Positions 42,342 through 52,027 are shown, counted from the stretch's first letter. The stretch is DNA of 64,000 nucleotides from Novosphingobium decolorationis (GCF_018417475.1 NZ_CP054856.1:558001-622000), one strand, 5' to 3'. The notes: a model not told the origin generated them from the sequence alone. Made by a program: numbers and translations.

Positions 42342-43442
42342 ATGTCGAACAGGTTACGCGCCAGCGCGATGGATACGATGGATACATGGGGCTGGTCCGG
42401 CAAGGCGTCCGAAACTCCGGATGGCCGCGCGGTTCGCAGGATTTGCGCGCGCTTTGTCCGTTCCCTTCACGCCACGCTCGAAAGGCCCGCCTGGCTTCTT
42501 GCCGGAACAGGGCTCGAACGGCTGGACGAACTCCCCGAAACGATCCGCGTGGGTCAGTACATCACGATCATCTCCAACATGGCGCGCCATGCCCCGGACC
42601 CGGCCTACTTCATCGATTTCCTGGAGGCCGGCGTGCCCTACTTCCGGGGCGGGATCGACCTTGCGACCCGCTACGCGCCCGATATCCGCAGCGCCTTCGC
42701 GATCCTGCCACGCTTTGCCAACGAGCGCCCCGGCATCTTCGAGCACCGCCTTTCGATGGATGCGCGCACGCTGACGCTGGAACTCGACGCCCGCCTTGCG
42801 CTTGGCGACGCCCGCCCGATCCTGACCGGAGCGCCGCTGCTCTTTCTCGCGCGCGTCGCGGCGGCCAACCTGGGCCACCCCGTCCACGAAGCGCGAATCG
42901 AATTGCGCCATCGCGAAGTGCCCTATGCCGCCCGGCTGCGCGCGGCCTTTCGCTGCCCTGTGGAATTCGCCGCCCCCCGCGATGCCATCACCCTGCCGCG
43001 CGCCCTGGCCCTTTGCCCCAGCGTGATCCACGATCCCGCCGTCTGGACCCAAGCGCTTGCCCGCTGCGAGGCGGAAGTGGAACCCACGCGGCCCACGCAA
43101 GGCTGGTCGGCCCGAACCCGGGGCGCCTGCTGCGACCTGCTGACCTCCACCGGCCGCGTGCCCCGCCTCGAACAGGTGGCCGGTGAGCTCGGCGTTTCCG
43201 CGCGTACGCTGATCCGCCATCTCAAGGGGGAAGACACGCGCTTTCAGGCGCTGGTCGACGCGCTCCTGCAGGAACGCAGCGAGGCGCTTCTGCGCGAGAA
43301 TGGCCTGGCCATTCGCAGCGTCGCTGAACAGCTGGGACTGAGCGATGCCTCCGACTTCAACCGCCGCTTTCGCCGCTGGTTCGGAATGACGCCCAGCCAG
43401 TACCGCGCGCGTGCCAACCTTCCCGCCACCGCGCGATCCTGA
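42342..43442 (+). CDS. AraC-family regulator with arabinose-binding-like N-terminal domain
   Basis: A 366-residue regulator. The N-terminal two-thirds resemble the OruR/ArgR-type effector domain; the C-terminal 90 residues are the double helix-turn-helix. The first helix pair is RLEQVAGELGVSARTLIRHLK. The family signature follows in AIRSVAEQLGLSDASDFNRRFRRWFGMTPSQYR. GGAGG at 42332-42336 fixes the ATG. Targets are not evident; the divergent envelope genes are candidates. It ends 2 bp before the convergent TetR gene. Confidence 0.9.
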   Translation: MSNRLRASAMDTMDTWGWSGKASETPDGRAVRRICARFVRSLHATLERPAWLLAGTGLERLDELPETIRVGQYITIISNMARHAPDPAYFIDFLEAGVPYFRGGIDLATRYAPDIRSAFAILPRFANERPGIFEHRLSMDARTLTLELDARLALGDARPILTGAPLLFLARVAAANLGHPVHEARIELRHREVPYAARLRAAFRCPVEFAAPRDAITLPRALALCPSVIHDPAVWTQALARCEAEVEPTRPTQGWSARTRGACCDLLTSTGRVPRLEQVAGELGVSARTLIRHLKGEDTRFQALVDALLQERSEALLRENGLAIRSVAEQLGLSDASDFNRRFRRWFGMTPSQYRARANLPATARS

Positions 43443-43444
43443 GC

Positions 43445-44068
43445 CTAGGGCACGGCCCCGCGCAGGCGAGCCACCGCCGCGGCGACTTCGGCCGCCGGAT
43501 CGCAGTCCGCGCCATCCGGGTCGAGCAGAGCCTGGAGCTGAAGCCCGTTGGAGAGCGCGGAAAGCTGGCGCGCGGCGCGCAGCGGATCGATCTCGGGCGC
43601 GATCGTTCCTGCCGCTTGTTCGGCACGGATGGCCTCGGCAAGATCACGGCGCACACGTGCCTGGCGGGCGCGAATGAAGTGGTGCCCCGGGTGCGTGGGC
43701 ACGACCGCATCGGCCGCGAACGAGAGATAGAGGTAGGACATGCCCGGCGCCGCGCTGCTGCGCCGGACCGCCGCCACGTAGAGATCAAGGCTTGGCCCGG
43801 CCAAGGCGGCGGGATCGGCGTTCGCGAGGCTGTCCTTGTCCCACAGTTCCATGACGCTGCGCAGCAGGTCCTCGCGGCTCGCAAAGTAGTAGAGGATGTG
43901 CTGCGCCTCCATCTCCAGCGCCTTGGCAAGTTCACGCAGCGACTGCTGATGGTAGCCGTCACGCCCAATGATCGCGATTACCCCGCGCAGGATCTTCTCG
44001 CGCCGCGCCGCGCCCTTGGCGGACGCCGCCGCGCGCGCAGGGGCGGTATCGGAGGATGTCGTCGTCAT
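43445..44068 (-). CDS. TetR-family regulator
   Basis: A 207-residue TetR repressor. The helix-turn-helix is near residues 25-70 (REKILRGVIAIIGRDGYHQQSLRELAKALEM, then ILYYFASREDLL, with the Tyr-Tyr-Phe typical of TetR). The ligand domain is C-terminal. The ATG at 44068 has AGGAG upstream; the frame continues to 44128 without a ribosome site. It is divergent from a GH79-like glycosidase gene, with a perfect palindrome between them, which makes that gene the probable target. Confidence 0.88.
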   Translation of the reverse strand: MTTTSSDTAPARAAASAKGAARREKILRGVIAIIGRDGYHQQSLRELAKALEMEAQHILYYFASREDLLRSVMELWDKDSLANADPAALAGPSLDLYVAAVRRSSAAPGMSYLYLSFAADAVVPTHPGHHFIRARQARVRRDLAEAIRAEQAAGTIAPEIDPLRAARQLSALSNGLQLQALLDPDGADCDPAAEVAAAVARLRGAVP

Positions 44069-44132
44069 CGGCACGCTCCTAGCACGCTTTGGCACCACAA
44101 AGGAGATAGGCCTGCGGGCGTCCGGCACTATT

Positions 44133-44147
44133 TTTTACAATGTAAAA
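44133..44147. promoter_or_regulatory. Palindromic operator between tetR-type and GH79-like genes
   Basis: TTTTACA-A-TGTAAAA is a perfect 7-1-7 palindrome in a short AT-rich island of the 122-bp divergent region. It contains TACAAT, a good -10 box for the plus strand, so binding would block transcription. No convincing -35 was found. Position and symmetry fit a TetR dimer. Confidence 0.65.
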
Positions 44148-44190
44148 TTTCTGCTTGCGCCCGATCCACGCGCGCCCCTAGACCCTGTGC

Positions 44191-45756
44191 ATGACACACG
44201 TTCCTTCGCCGCCGCCCCGGCCCGCCCGCTCTCGCGCATCCACGCGCCTGCGCCGTATCCTTCTCACGACCGGACTCTTCGCCGCGTTCGGCGGGGTTCC
44301 GGCTGTGGCCGATGCGCCCGAGCCGGCCCTTGCCGTGGGCAAGCTGGCGCAGATCGGGACCGTCGACGCGCGTTTCCTCTCCTACAATGTCGAGATGGTG
44401 GAACTGACGGGCGGACGCTTCTGGAAGCCCTATCGCGAAGGCAAGGCCGACCCTTCCGACCAGTACGAGTACCGCCCGCCGATCGACCTTTCCAACCCGC
44501 GCCTGCGCACGCTGGCCGCTGCTCTCGGGCCGGTCTACCTGCGCTACAGCGGAACCTGGGCCAACGCGACGACCTACCGCGACGAGGAGACGCACGAAGG
44601 GCCCGCGCCCGAAGGCTTCGATGCCGTCCTGACCCGCGCGCAGTGGCGCGGCGCGATCGACTTTGCCAAGGCCGTGGATGGCCGGATCGTCACCTCGATG
44701 CCTACCAGCGCGGGCGCGCGCGATGAGAACGGAGCCTGGCAGAGCGATGCCGCCGAGCGCTGGCTGGCCGCCACCCACGAGATGGGCGGCAAGATCTGGG
44801 CCAGCGAATTTGCCAACGAGCCTAACCTCATCGGCGGCACCCAGCCGCCCAAGGGCTATACGAGCGCCGACTACCGCCGCGACTATACCCGTTTCCACGA
44901 CTGGCTGGCGGCGCGCTCCCCCCAGACCAGGGTCCTGGCGCCCGGCGCCTTCGAATACAACGATGGAAGCCCGCTTCCCACCTTCATCACGACGCTGCCG
45001 ACCCGCGAAATGGTGCCGGATGGACCGGCGCGCCCGGACGTGGTCTCGTTCCACTTCTACGGCGAGATTTCCCAGCGCTGCGCGGGCCCGCAGCCCGATG
45101 CGCAAGGCGCACAGTGGCTGGGCATGATCGACCACGCCATCGCCAGGACCAAAACCCTGCGCCGCGAAATCGCGCCCGACGCCCCGCTCTGGCTGACCGA
45201 AACCGCCGAGACCGCGTGTGGCGGCAACCCGCAGGCCGCGACCTTTGCCGACACCTTCCGTTTCGTCGACCAGCTCGCCCGCGCGGCGCGCCAGGGGGTC
45301 TCGGTCGTCATGCACAACACGCTGGCCGCCAGCGACTACGCGCTCCTCGACGAGAAGAGCTTTGCGCCGCGCCCCAACTACTGGGCTGCGCTTCTCTGGA
45401 AGCGCACGATGGGAACGAGGGTGCTGGATGCCGGGAGCGCCGATGCCAAGTCCGGCCTGCGGCTCTACGCCCAATGCCAGCGCGGTGTTGCCGGCGGGGT
45501 CAGCGTGCTCGCGATCAATCCCGACCGCACGCAGCCCCATGATCTTGCGCTGTCCGGCGAAGCCGAGGTGCGCAGCCTGACGCAGGCCAAAAGCGATCCC
45601 GCGCACGCCGCGCTCAACGGCGTAGCGCTGGAACTGGGCGCCGGGGACACGCTGCCCGACCTTGCCGGCCTTCGCCGGTCAGGCTCGGTCACGCTCGCGC
45701 CTTCGAGCGTGACCTTCCTCACCTTTGCCAAGGCCGACAACCCGGCCTGCCGTTAA
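44191..45756 (+). CDS. GH79-like (heparanase/beta-glucuronidase family) glycoside hydrolase
   Basis: A 521-residue exported protein: a twin-arginine-free signal (RRILLTTGLFAAFGGVPAVADA) then a TIM barrel of clan A type. The acid/base Glu is in ASEFANEPNLIG and the nucleophile Glu in PLWLTETAETACGG, matching the heparanase motifs NEPN and W-L-x-E-T-x-x-x-x-G-G. A C-terminal beta-sandwich follows (SVLAINPDRTQPHDLAL). The substrate is probably a uronic-acid-containing glycan or plant arabinogalactan fragment. No strong ribosome site is seen at the ATG. It overlaps the convergent GTPase gene by 4 nt. Confidence 0.82.
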   Translation: MTHVPSPPPRPARSRASTRLRRILLTTGLFAAFGGVPAVADAPEPALAVGKLAQIGTVDARFLSYNVEMVELTGGRFWKPYREGKADPSDQYEYRPPIDLSNPRLRTLAAALGPVYLRYSGTWANATTYRDEETHEGPAPEGFDAVLTRAQWRGAIDFAKAVDGRIVTSMPTSAGARDENGAWQSDAAERWLAATHEMGGKIWASEFANEPNLIGGTQPPKGYTSADYRRDYTRFHDWLAARSPQTRVLAPGAFEYNDGSPLPTFITTLPTREMVPDGPARPDVVSFHFYGEISQRCAGPQPDAQGAQWLGMIDHAIARTKTLRREIAPDAPLWLTETAETACGGNPQAATFADTFRFVDQLARAARQGVSVVMHNTLAASDYALLDEKSFAPRPNYWAALLWKRTMGTRVLDAGSADAKSGLRLYAQCQRGVAGGVSVLAINPDRTQPHDLALSGEAEVRSLTQAKSDPAHAALNGVALELGAGDTLPDLAGLRRSGSVTLAPSSVTFLTFAKADNPACR

Positions 45757-46913
45757 CGCGTCCAGCCGGTCAGCGAGCCTCCCGCAGTGAGAGCCTCCCC
45801 GCCCTCCTCCACGTCCACGTCCACGGGCGCATCCGGCACCGGCTCGGGCGTCACCATTGCGAAGGTCTCCTCCAGCGCCGCAGCGTCAAGCCCGCGCGTA
45901 ATGAAGACCAGCCGGGTACGCCGGTCGTGCGAAGGCCATTCGTCCAGCACGACCGGCGGGTGGAAGACATGCTGGACGCCGTGGACCACCACCGGTCCCG
46001 GCTGCCCCTGCAGGTTGAGGATGCCCTTGATGCGCAGGACATCCTCCCCGCGCATCCAGGTCAGAAGCTCGATCCAGCGCTCGAAGGTCTCGGGATCAAG
46101 CGGCTCCTCGAAAGTGAGGCAGGTCGCGCGGATGTCGGGCCCGTGGCGGTTCACGTCATGCCCGTGCGCGTGCGCGTGCGCGTGCGCGTGTGCGTGGTCA
46201 TGCACATGGTCGTGGTCCGCGTAGGCTTCGGCGCGCAGCCAGTCCTGCACGTCTGCGCTCTTGCCCGCCGGGTCAAAGGCCCCGCCGCCGAACAGCGCGT
46301 GCGCCGCGACCGCGCCGTGCTCTGCGGCCAGAATCGGCGCCGCCGGGTTCAGCGCGCGCAGCCGCGCGGTCAGGGCTTCGCGCTCGGGCTCCCCGACGAG
46401 GTCGGTCTTGGTGAGCAGGATACGGTCCGCCATGGCCGCCTGCTTCACCGCCTCCTCCTGTCGCGCGAGCGTGGCCGCGCCGTTCACCGCATCGACCGTC
46501 GCGATCACGCTGTCGAGCCGGTAGATCGTCTCCAGCGTGTGGTCGCGCATCAGCGTGTGGAGGATGGGCGCGGGATCGGCGAGGCCGGTGGTCTCAATCA
46601 CCACCCTGTCGAACCAGCAGCGCCCCTCGCGCGCGAAACGCCAAGGGGCATCGCGCAAGGTCGCCAGCAGGTCGCCGCGAATGGTGCAGCACAGGCACCC
46701 GCCGATCATCTCGACCTGCATCTCCTCGTGCCCTTGCGTGACCAGATCGTGGTCGAGCCCGACTTCGCCGAACTCGTTGATGATGACGAGCGCGCGCGCC
46801 ATCTCGGGGCTGCGCACCAGCGCGTTGAGCGTTGTCGTCTTGCCGCTCCCCAGGAACCCGGTGAGGACCGAGACGGGGATCAGGCCATCGAGGCTGGAGA
46901 GCACCCCGCTCAC
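45753..46913 (-). CDS. COG0523/CobW-family G3E GTPase with His-rich loop
   Basis: A 386-residue metal-chaperone GTPase. The P loop is GFLGSGKT (19-26) and the family metal site GGCLCC has Cys73, Cys75 and Cys76; the NKxD-like motif is LLTKTDLVG. A linker near 235-260 is a run of His-Ala/His-Asp pairs, a likely metal reservoir, and precedes the C-terminal CobW domain. Members deliver zinc or other metals to client enzymes. It overlaps the DUF1826 gene by 4 nt and is third in an operon that begins with another COG0523 gene behind a Zur-like box. Confidence 0.9.
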   Translation of the reverse strand: MSGVLSSLDGLIPVSVLTGFLGSGKTTTLNALVRSPEMARALVIINEFGEVGLDHDLVTQGHEEMQVEMIGGCLCCTIRGDLLATLRDAPWRFAREGRCWFDRVVIETTGLADPAPILHTLMRDHTLETIYRLDSVIATVDAVNGAATLARQEEAVKQAAMADRILLTKTDLVGEPEREALTARLRALNPAAPILAAEHGAVAAHALFGGGAFDPAGKSADVQDWLRAEAYADHDHVHDHAHAHAHAHAHGHDVNRHGPDIRATCLTFEEPLDPETFERWIELLTWMRGEDVLRIKGILNLQGQPGPVVVHGVQHVFHPPVVLDEWPSHDRRTRLVFITRGLDAAALEETFAMVTPEPVPDAPVDVDVEEGGEALTAGGSLTGWTR

Positions 46914-47509
46914 CGGGTGCCCTCCCCGACGCCCAGCGGATCGAACACCAGGAGCAGCCGCGTGCCCCCGGTCACCGACAGGGGCACCGAGCGGTGGAGG
47001 ATCGCCGGTTCGGGCGCGAGCAGACGCCCCTTGAACAGACCGACATCACCGGCGCGCATCTGGTGGATCTCCTCAGGATTGCCCTCAATGATCCTGTCCG
47101 CCTCGATCCACTGCGTGCCGGGTCCCGCGAGCGTGGCGATAAGGCGCGCGGGCACGTAGTCGGCGTGGAACTTGCGGCAGGCATCGGTGCGGATCACCTC
47201 CAGCCGGACCTTGACCTCAGCGCACCCCATGATCGCGGCAAACCGGCGCGCGAGATCCGCCATGAGCTCGCCCAGCACGTCCCTCTCTGCCCCGTCGGGA
47301 TAGCCCGCCTCGGCCAGCCCGTCCCCGATCTCCCGGTCCAGATCGGTGAGCGCACAGGGGAAGGACAGGTCCGAAATTCCCGCAAGGTCCAGCGTGTCGA
47401 GCCAGTCGAGGCGGGACGGACGGCCCGCCTGCCAGATCGCAAGGTGGACATCGGGCTCGGCAATGCGCGTCAGGACCTCGGGCGCGTTGGCACAGACCGC
47501 CGCGCTCAT
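46910..47509 (-). CDS. DUF1826 protein of the zinc-type operon
   Basis: A 199-residue DUF1826 protein. The conserved centre, [21 protein letters not shown] followed by Gly-Pro-Gly-Thr-Gln-Trp, has a Cys-x3-His-x-Asp group that could bind metal. A later [13 protein letters not shown] and a HRS segment resemble a cupin or dioxygenase fold. The family often sits beside COG0523 GTPases. It overlaps both neighbouring GTPase genes by 4 nt, so all three are coupled. Function unknown; it may be a client of one of the GTPases. Confidence 0.82.
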   Translation of the reverse strand: MSAAVCANAPEVLTRIAEPDVHLAIWQAGRPSRLDWLDTLDLAGISDLSFPCALTDLDREIGDGLAEAGYPDGAERDVLGELMADLARRFAAIMGCAEVKVRLEVIRTDACRKFHADYVPARLIATLAGPGTQWIEADRIIEGNPEEIHQMRAGDVGLFKGRLLAPEPAILHRSVPLSVTGGTRLLLVFDPLGVGEGTR

Positions 47510-48741
47510 GCCAGAGCCTCCTGCGCCACCGGTGCCCAGGCCGGGAAGGGATCGGGCAGGTCCGCCCAGTCCTCGGGCGCAAAGGCTGCGCTTCGCACCA
47601 GACAAGCCTCGAGCGCGCGGCGGATGCGCGCCTCGTCCATGCCGATGCCGATGAAGACCAGTTCCTGGCGCCGGTCGCCCCAGACCGGGTCCCAGCGCTC
47701 GCGCACGAAATTCTCGAACCGATCGTCCTCGGGCCAGAGGTGCCGGGGCACGCTGTCCCACCAGCGCCCCATGCGCGCGGTCACGGTTTCGCTTCCCGCG
47801 ACGGCGAGTTCGCCCACCCAGTCGGGCCGGGTTGCCAGCCAGAAATGCCCCTTGGCACGTACCACGTGGTCAAGCCCGTCGGCCGTCAGGAAGCGGTGGA
47901 AGCGCGCCGGGTCAAACGGCTGACGTGCGCGGTAGACGAAGCTCTCGATCCCGTATTCCTCGGTCTCGGGGCGGTGCTGCGCGTAGCCATAGAGCTCCTT
48001 GGCCCAGAGCGGGTGCTGCGCGGAACGTTCCTCGTCGTAGAGCCCGGTGTCGAGGATCGTACCCGCCTCGATCCGGCCATGATCGCAGATCTCGATCCGG
48101 GCCTCGGCGTTGAGGCTGCGCACGAGCTTGCGCACCACGTCCAGATGCTGCGCACTCACCGACGAGGCCTTGTTGATGAGCACGACATCGGCAAATTCGA
48201 TCTGCTCGACCAAGAGGCCGACCAGCGAGCGGGTATCCTCCTCGCCCGTGCTCTCGCCCCGGTCGGCAAGGAAATCCTGGCTCGAATAGTCGGCCAGAAG
48301 GTTCACCGCATCGACCATGGTCACCATGGTGTCGAGCCGGGCGACATCGTCGAGCGCAGCCCCGCCCTCGTCGCGGAACGAGAAGGTGCTGGCAACGGGA
48401 AGCGGCTCGGAAATCCCCGTGCTCTCGATCAGGAGGTAATCGAAGCGCCCTTCCTCGGCCAGCCGGCGCACTTCCTGAAGAAGGTCGTCGCGCAAGGTGC
48501 AGCAGATGCAGCCGTTGGTCATCTCGACCAGCGTTTCCTCACTGCGCGACAGCGCCGCCCCGCCTCCGCGCACGAGATCGGCATCGATGTTCACCTCGGA
48601 CATGTCGTTGACGATGACGGCTACACGGCGCCCCTCGCGGTTGGAGAGGACATGGTTGAGCAGCGTCGTCTTGCCCGCGCCGAGGAAGCCGGAGAGGACG
48701 GTGACGGGCAGGCGCGTGTCGGGCCGGGAAGATGGGGTCAT
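47506..48741 (-). CDS. zigA: ZigA-type COG0523 GTPase
   Basis: A 411-residue G3E GTPase of the larger YciC/ZigA subgroup. The P loop is GFLGAGKT (18-25), the metal site NGCICC has Cys78, Cys80 and Cys81, and the base motif is LINKASSV. The C-terminal CobW domain ([31 protein letters not shown]) is complete. The ATG at 48741 is chosen because residues upstream run into the operator. It is the first gene of a three-gene operon with a Zur-like palindrome 46 nt upstream, so expression in zinc starvation is expected. Confidence 0.88.
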   Translation of the reverse strand: MTPSSRPDTRLPVTVLSGFLGAGKTTLLNHVLSNREGRRVAVIVNDMSEVNIDADLVRGGGAALSRSEETLVEMTNGCICCTLRDDLLQEVRRLAEEGRFDYLLIESTGISEPLPVASTFSFRDEGGAALDDVARLDTMVTMVDAVNLLADYSSQDFLADRGESTGEEDTRSLVGLLVEQIEFADVVLINKASSVSAQHLDVVRKLVRSLNAEARIEICDHGRIEAGTILDTGLYDEERSAQHPLWAKELYGYAQHRPETEEYGIESFVYRARQPFDPARFHRFLTADGLDHVVRAKGHFWLATRPDWVGELAVAGSETVTARMGRWWDSVPRHLWPEDDRFENFVRERWDPVWGDRRQELVFIGIGMDEARIRRALEACLVRSAAFAPEDWADLPDPFPAWAPVAQEALA

Positions 48742-48787
48742 GGAAATCCTGCGATCCTGATAGGTACGCAGGCCACCTAGCATGATA

Positions 48788-48802
48788 TGTTGTATCACAA
48801 CA
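48788..48802. promoter_or_regulatory. Zur-like palindrome upstream of the zinc-type GTPase operon
   Basis: TGTTGT-ATC-ACAACA, a perfect 6-3-6 palindrome in the context GATATGTTGTATCACAACA, lies 46 nt before the zigA start. Spacing, AT-rich flanks and downstream genes fit a Zur box of the alphaproteobacterial type. Binding is inferred. Confidence 0.65.
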
Positions 48803-48824
48803 ACACCGATGCGCGCCCACACCC

Positions 48825-48855
48825 TTGACCCTGACACGATGTCAGACCCTATATG
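48825..48855 (+). promoter_or_regulatory. MerR/CueR-type promoter of the copper operon
   Basis: A -35 box TTGACC (48825-48830) and a -10 box TATATG (48850-48855) are 19 bp apart, the stretched spacing that MerR-family activators correct. The spacer holds a perfect dyad, CTGACA-CGA-TGTCAG (48831-48845). It drives the copper ATPase gene, whose partner regulator CueR is encoded next. Confidence 0.85.
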
Positions 48856-48881
48856 GGAAGCGGGTCCAAGGAGGGACTGCG

Positions 48882-51230
48882 ATGCACGACGAACAGCACT
48901 GCCATCACCATGCCCCGCAGAGCGCGCAAGGCGGACACGAGGCGCACACGGTCACCGATCCCGTCTGCGGCATGACGGTCGATCCCGCGACGAGCCCGCA
49001 CCATACCGAGCACGAAGGGCAGGCCTACCACTTCTGCAGCGCACGCTGCCAGGCCCGGTTCGAGGACGATCCCGCCCGCTGGCTGGAGGGCGCGGGCGCC
49101 GACGAGCCTGTCCCGGAAGGCGCCATCTGGACCTGCCCGATGCACCCGGACGTGCGCCAGGACCACCCCGGCGCCTGCCCCATCTGCGGCATGGCGCTCG
49201 AGGCCGAGATGGTCGATCCCGACGCCGGCCCGAGCGAGGAAATGCGCGACATGACGCGCCGCTTCAAGGTCGCGCTGGCGCTTGCTCTCCCCGTTTTCCT
49301 GCTGGAGATGGGGAGCCATATTGTCCCGGCGCTTCACCGCCTCGTCCCCATGCATGTCTCGGTGTGGATCCAGCTCGTCCTGTCCACCCCGGTCGTGCTC
49401 TGGGCGGGATGGCCCTTCTTCACGCGCGCGCTGGCCTCGGTGCGCACGCGCCATCTCAACATGTTCACGCTGATCGCGCTCGGGACCGGCGTTGCCTGGA
49501 CCTATTCGATCATTGCGACGCTCGCGCCCGGACTTTTTCCGCCCGCCATGCGCACCATGGACGGCACCGTGCCGGTCTATTTCGAGGCCGCCGCGGTGAT
49601 CACCGTCCTCGTGCTGCTGGGCCAGGTGCTCGAACTGCGCGCGCGCGAGCGCACCTCCGACGCGCTGAAGGCGCTGCTGGGCCTGGCTCCGCGTACCGCG
49701 CGGCGCCTGACCGACACGGGCGAAGAAGACGTGCCGCTGGACGCACTCAGGATCGGGGACCGCCTGCGCGTGCGGCCGGGCGAGAAGATCCCGGTCGACG
49801 GCACGATCCTGGAGGGGCGCTCCTCGCTCGACGAATCGATGGTGACGGGCGAAGCCATGCCGGTCACCCGCGAGGCGGGCGATGCGGTGATCGGGGGCAC
49901 GCTCAACTCCAGCGGCGCGCTGGTCATGGAGGCGCAGAAGCTGGGACGCGACACGCTCCTTGCGCGCATCGTCCAGATGGTCGCGCAGGCGCAGCGCTCG
50001 CGCGCGCCGATCCAGCGCCTTGCCGACCAGGTCGCGGGCTGGTTCGTGCCGCTGATCCTCGCCGTCGCCGCGCTGGCCTTTGCCGCCTGGATGATCTGGG
50101 GCCCCGAACCGCGCGCCACCCATGCCCTGCTCGCCGCGGTCGCGGTCCTCATCATCGCCTGCCCCTGCGCGCTCGGCCTTGCCACGCCCATGTCGATCAT
50201 GGTCGGCATCGGGCGCGGCGCGCAGGAAGGCATCCTCGTCAGGAACGCCGAGGCGCTCGAACGCATGGAGAAGGTCGACACGCTGGTCGTCGACAAGACC
50301 GGCACGCTCACCGAGGGACGCCCTTCGGTAACGCAGGTCCGCACCTTCGGCGGGTACGGCGAAGACGATGTGCTGTGCCTTGCTGCCGCGCTCGAGCAAG
50401 CCTCGGAGCATCCGCTCGCGCGCGCCGTGGTGGCCGAGGCCCAGCGCCGCGATCTGGCCCTGGGCGAGGTGACCGAAGCCGATTTTCCCACCGGCAAGGG
50501 CGCGCAAGGCCAGGTGGAAGGACGCCGCGTTCTTGTCGGCTCGGCCGGTTTCCTGGAGGAAAACGGCATTGCGACCGACGCGGCTTCCGAAACCGCCGAG
50601 GCCCTGCGCAAGGACGGTGCCACCGCGATCTTCGTCGCGCTTGACGGGGACCTTGGCGGCGTTCTCGCGCTGGCCGACACGGTGAAGGAGAGCACGTCCG
50701 ACGCCCTCGCCGCGCTGCGTGCAGAGGGACTGCGCGTGGTCATGCTCACCGGCGACAACGCGACGACCGCCACGGCCATCGCCGGCCGTCTCGGCATCAC
50801 CGAGGTCGAGGCCGAAGTCCTTCCCGACCGCAAGAGCGAGGTGGTCGAACGCCTGCGTGCCGAAGGCCGGGTGGTCGCGATGGCGGGCGACGGGGTCAAC
50901 GACGCCCCCGCACTGGCCGCAGCAGACGTGGGCATCGCGATGGGATCGGGCAGCGATGTCGCGATCGAGAGCGCGGGGATCACGCTTCTGACAGGCGATC
51001 TTACCGGCCTTGCCCGGGCCCGTACGCTGAGCGGCAAGGTCATGGCCAACATCCGCCAGAACCTCCTCTTCGCCTTCGGCTACAACGCTCTGGGCGTGCC
51101 GGTGGCTGCCGGTGTCCTCTACCCGCATTTCGGCATCCTGCTCTCCCCCGTGATCGCGGCGGCGGCGATGTCGCTCTCCTCGGTCAGCGTGATCGGCAAC
51201 GCGCTGCGCCTGAAAGCGACGAAGCTGTGA
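48882..51230 (+). CDS. copA: Copper-translocating P1B-type ATPase
   Basis: A 782-residue copper exporter of the inner membrane. It has no HMA domain. Instead the N-terminus has a His-rich start, a YHS domain ([11 protein letters not shown], about 24-70) and a TCPMHP heavy-metal domain (residues 84-105). The membrane metal motif is Cys427-Pro-Cys429, the phosphorylated Asp is Asp471 (DKTGTLTEG), and TGEAMPV and [10 protein letters not shown] are intact. AAGGAGGG lies just before the ATG at 48882. It sits behind a MerR-type promoter and overlaps cueR by 4 nt. CPC and the regulator indicate Cu(I) or Ag(I). Confidence 0.93.
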   Translation: MHDEQHCHHHAPQSAQGGHEAHTVTDPVCGMTVDPATSPHHTEHEGQAYHFCSARCQARFEDDPARWLEGAGADEPVPEGAIWTCPMHPDVRQDHPGACPICGMALEAEMVDPDAGPSEEMRDMTRRFKVALALALPVFLLEMGSHIVPALHRLVPMHVSVWIQLVLSTPVVLWAGWPFFTRALASVRTRHLNMFTLIALGTGVAWTYSIIATLAPGLFPPAMRTMDGTVPVYFEAAAVITVLVLLGQVLELRARERTSDALKALLGLAPRTARRLTDTGEEDVPLDALRIGDRLRVRPGEKIPVDGTILEGRSSLDESMVTGEAMPVTREAGDAVIGGTLNSSGALVMEAQKLGRDTLLARIVQMVAQAQRSRAPIQRLADQVAGWFVPLILAVAALAFAAWMIWGPEPRATHALLAAVAVLIIACPCALGLATPMSIMVGIGRGAQEGILVRNAEALERMEKVDTLVVDKTGTLTEGRPSVTQVRTFGGYGEDDVLCLAAALEQASEHPLARAVVAEAQRRDLALGEVTEADFPTGKGAQGQVEGRRVLVGSAGFLEENGIATDAASETAEALRKDGATAIFVALDGDLGGVLALADTVKESTSDALAALRAEGLRVVMLTGDNATTATAIAGRLGITEVEAEVLPDRKSEVVERLRAEGRVVAMAGDGVNDAPALAAADVGIAMGSGSDVAIESAGITLLTGDLTGLARARTLSGKVMANIRQNLLFAFGYNALGVPVAAGVLYPHFGILLSPVIAAAAMSLSSVSVIGNALRLKATKL

Positions 51231-51619
51231 ACATCGGGGAAGCCTCTGCACGCACGGGCGTCTCGCAGCGCATGATCCGTCACTACGAGAAGATCGGCCT
51301 GATCCCGGCGCCCGCGCGCCGGGGCAGCGGGTATCGCAATTACGCCCACGCCGACATCGCGCGGCTGCGCTTCATTGCCAACGCGCGCGATCTGGGCTTT
51401 GCCATCGAGGAGATCGGCGAATTGCTGGAGCTGTGGGGTAACGACCACCGCGCCAGCGCCGAGGTCAAGGCGCTCGCGCTCGCCAAGGCCGAGGAACTGG
51501 GCCGCAAGGCCAAGGCGCTGTCCGACATGCGCGAAAGCCTGCTCCACCTGGCGGAGGGCTGCGCGGGCGATGCGCGTCCCGACTGTCCGATCATCGCGCG
51601 CATGGCGGGCGAGGTTTGA
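51227..51619 (+). CDS. cueR: CueR-type copper-responsive MerR regulator
   Basis: A 130-residue MerR-family activator. The helix-turn-helix is N-terminal ([20 protein letters not shown]), followed by the dimerisation helix. Copper ligands Cys112 and Cys120 in [13 protein letters not shown] have the same numbering and spacing as in E. coli CueR. The start is GTG at 51227, overlapping the copA stop as GTGA. It should sense Cu(I) and activate the 19-bp-spacer promoter at 48825. Confidence 0.92.
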   Translation: MNIGEASARTGVSQRMIRHYEKIGLIPAPARRGSGYRNYAHADIARLRFIANARDLGFAIEEIGELLELWGNDHRASAEVKALALAKAEELGRKAKALSDMRESLLHLAEGCAGDARPDCPIIARMAGEV

Positions 51620-51667
51620 GGCGTGGACCGGGCTCACCGGAGCGAGCCAGAAGAAGAAAATCCTTTC

Positions 51668-51779
51668 AAGGGGCCATCGCCCCTTGACCCCAAACTCGGC
51701 CACCTCCGCTCTCTCAGCCCGCGTTGTTCACTTAAGGTGACGTCGACATTTCGGGGAGCCCGAGGGCGATGGCCCTCGG
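51668..51779. repeat. 112-bp dispersed element with hairpin ends, copy 1
   Basis: The left end is a hairpin AAGGGGC-CATC-GCCCCTT (51668-51685) and the right end CCGAGGGC-GATG-GCCCTCGG (51760-51779). The cores GGGCCATCGCCC and GGGCGATGGCCC are reverse complements, so the ends are inverted repeats. A second copy of identical length is at 62267-62378. Confidence 0.85.
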
Positions 51780-51957
51780 AACCCCTTTTTTCGGAGACGT
51801 CTCTTTCCTTCCCGCACGCGGCCCAAGCCGCTGTGTCCGCGAACTTTGCACCCTCGTGCCCCCTCTCCTGCGTCGAGCGTTCCGCCACCGGATCAGGCCA
51901 CACGGCCACCGCCTTCGTCCGCCAATGCCCACCCCCTTCCGCCTTCCAAAACTCCAC

Positions 51958-51989
51958 TTAGCATTGCTAATGCGACTGATTCGCATTAG
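51958..51989. promoter_or_regulatory. Fur/Irr-like overlapping palindromes of the siderophore operon
   Basis: TTAGCA-T-TGCTAA (51958-51970) overlaps a longer perfect dyad with arms CTAATGCGA (51967-51975) and TCGCATTAG (51981-51989) around CTGAT. The second matches the TGCGA-x-T-x-ATTCGCA pattern seen at iron-regulated alphaproteobacterial genes. It ends 38 nt before the receptor start. Iron repression of the operon is inferred. Confidence 0.7.
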
Positions 51990-52027
51990 AAGGAGTCGCG
52001 AGAGATCAGAGAGAATGAGGGGACATC

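Larger units (their letters stand above)
51620..52027. other. 408-bp gene-free stretch between the copper and siderophore operons
   Basis: It holds one copy of a 112-bp hairpin-ended repeat (51668-51779), followed at 51785 by a six-T run that may end copper-operon transcription. It also holds the overlapping palindromes of the siderophore operon at 51958-51989. Between 51800 and 51950 nothing is seen. Confidence 0.6.

Noticed and set aside
48849-51251. An 800-codon minus-strand open frame opposite copA
   Set aside because: It is antisense to an intact copper ATPase with all motifs, and its residues are dominated by His, Gly, Asp and Arg from complementing GC-rich codons.
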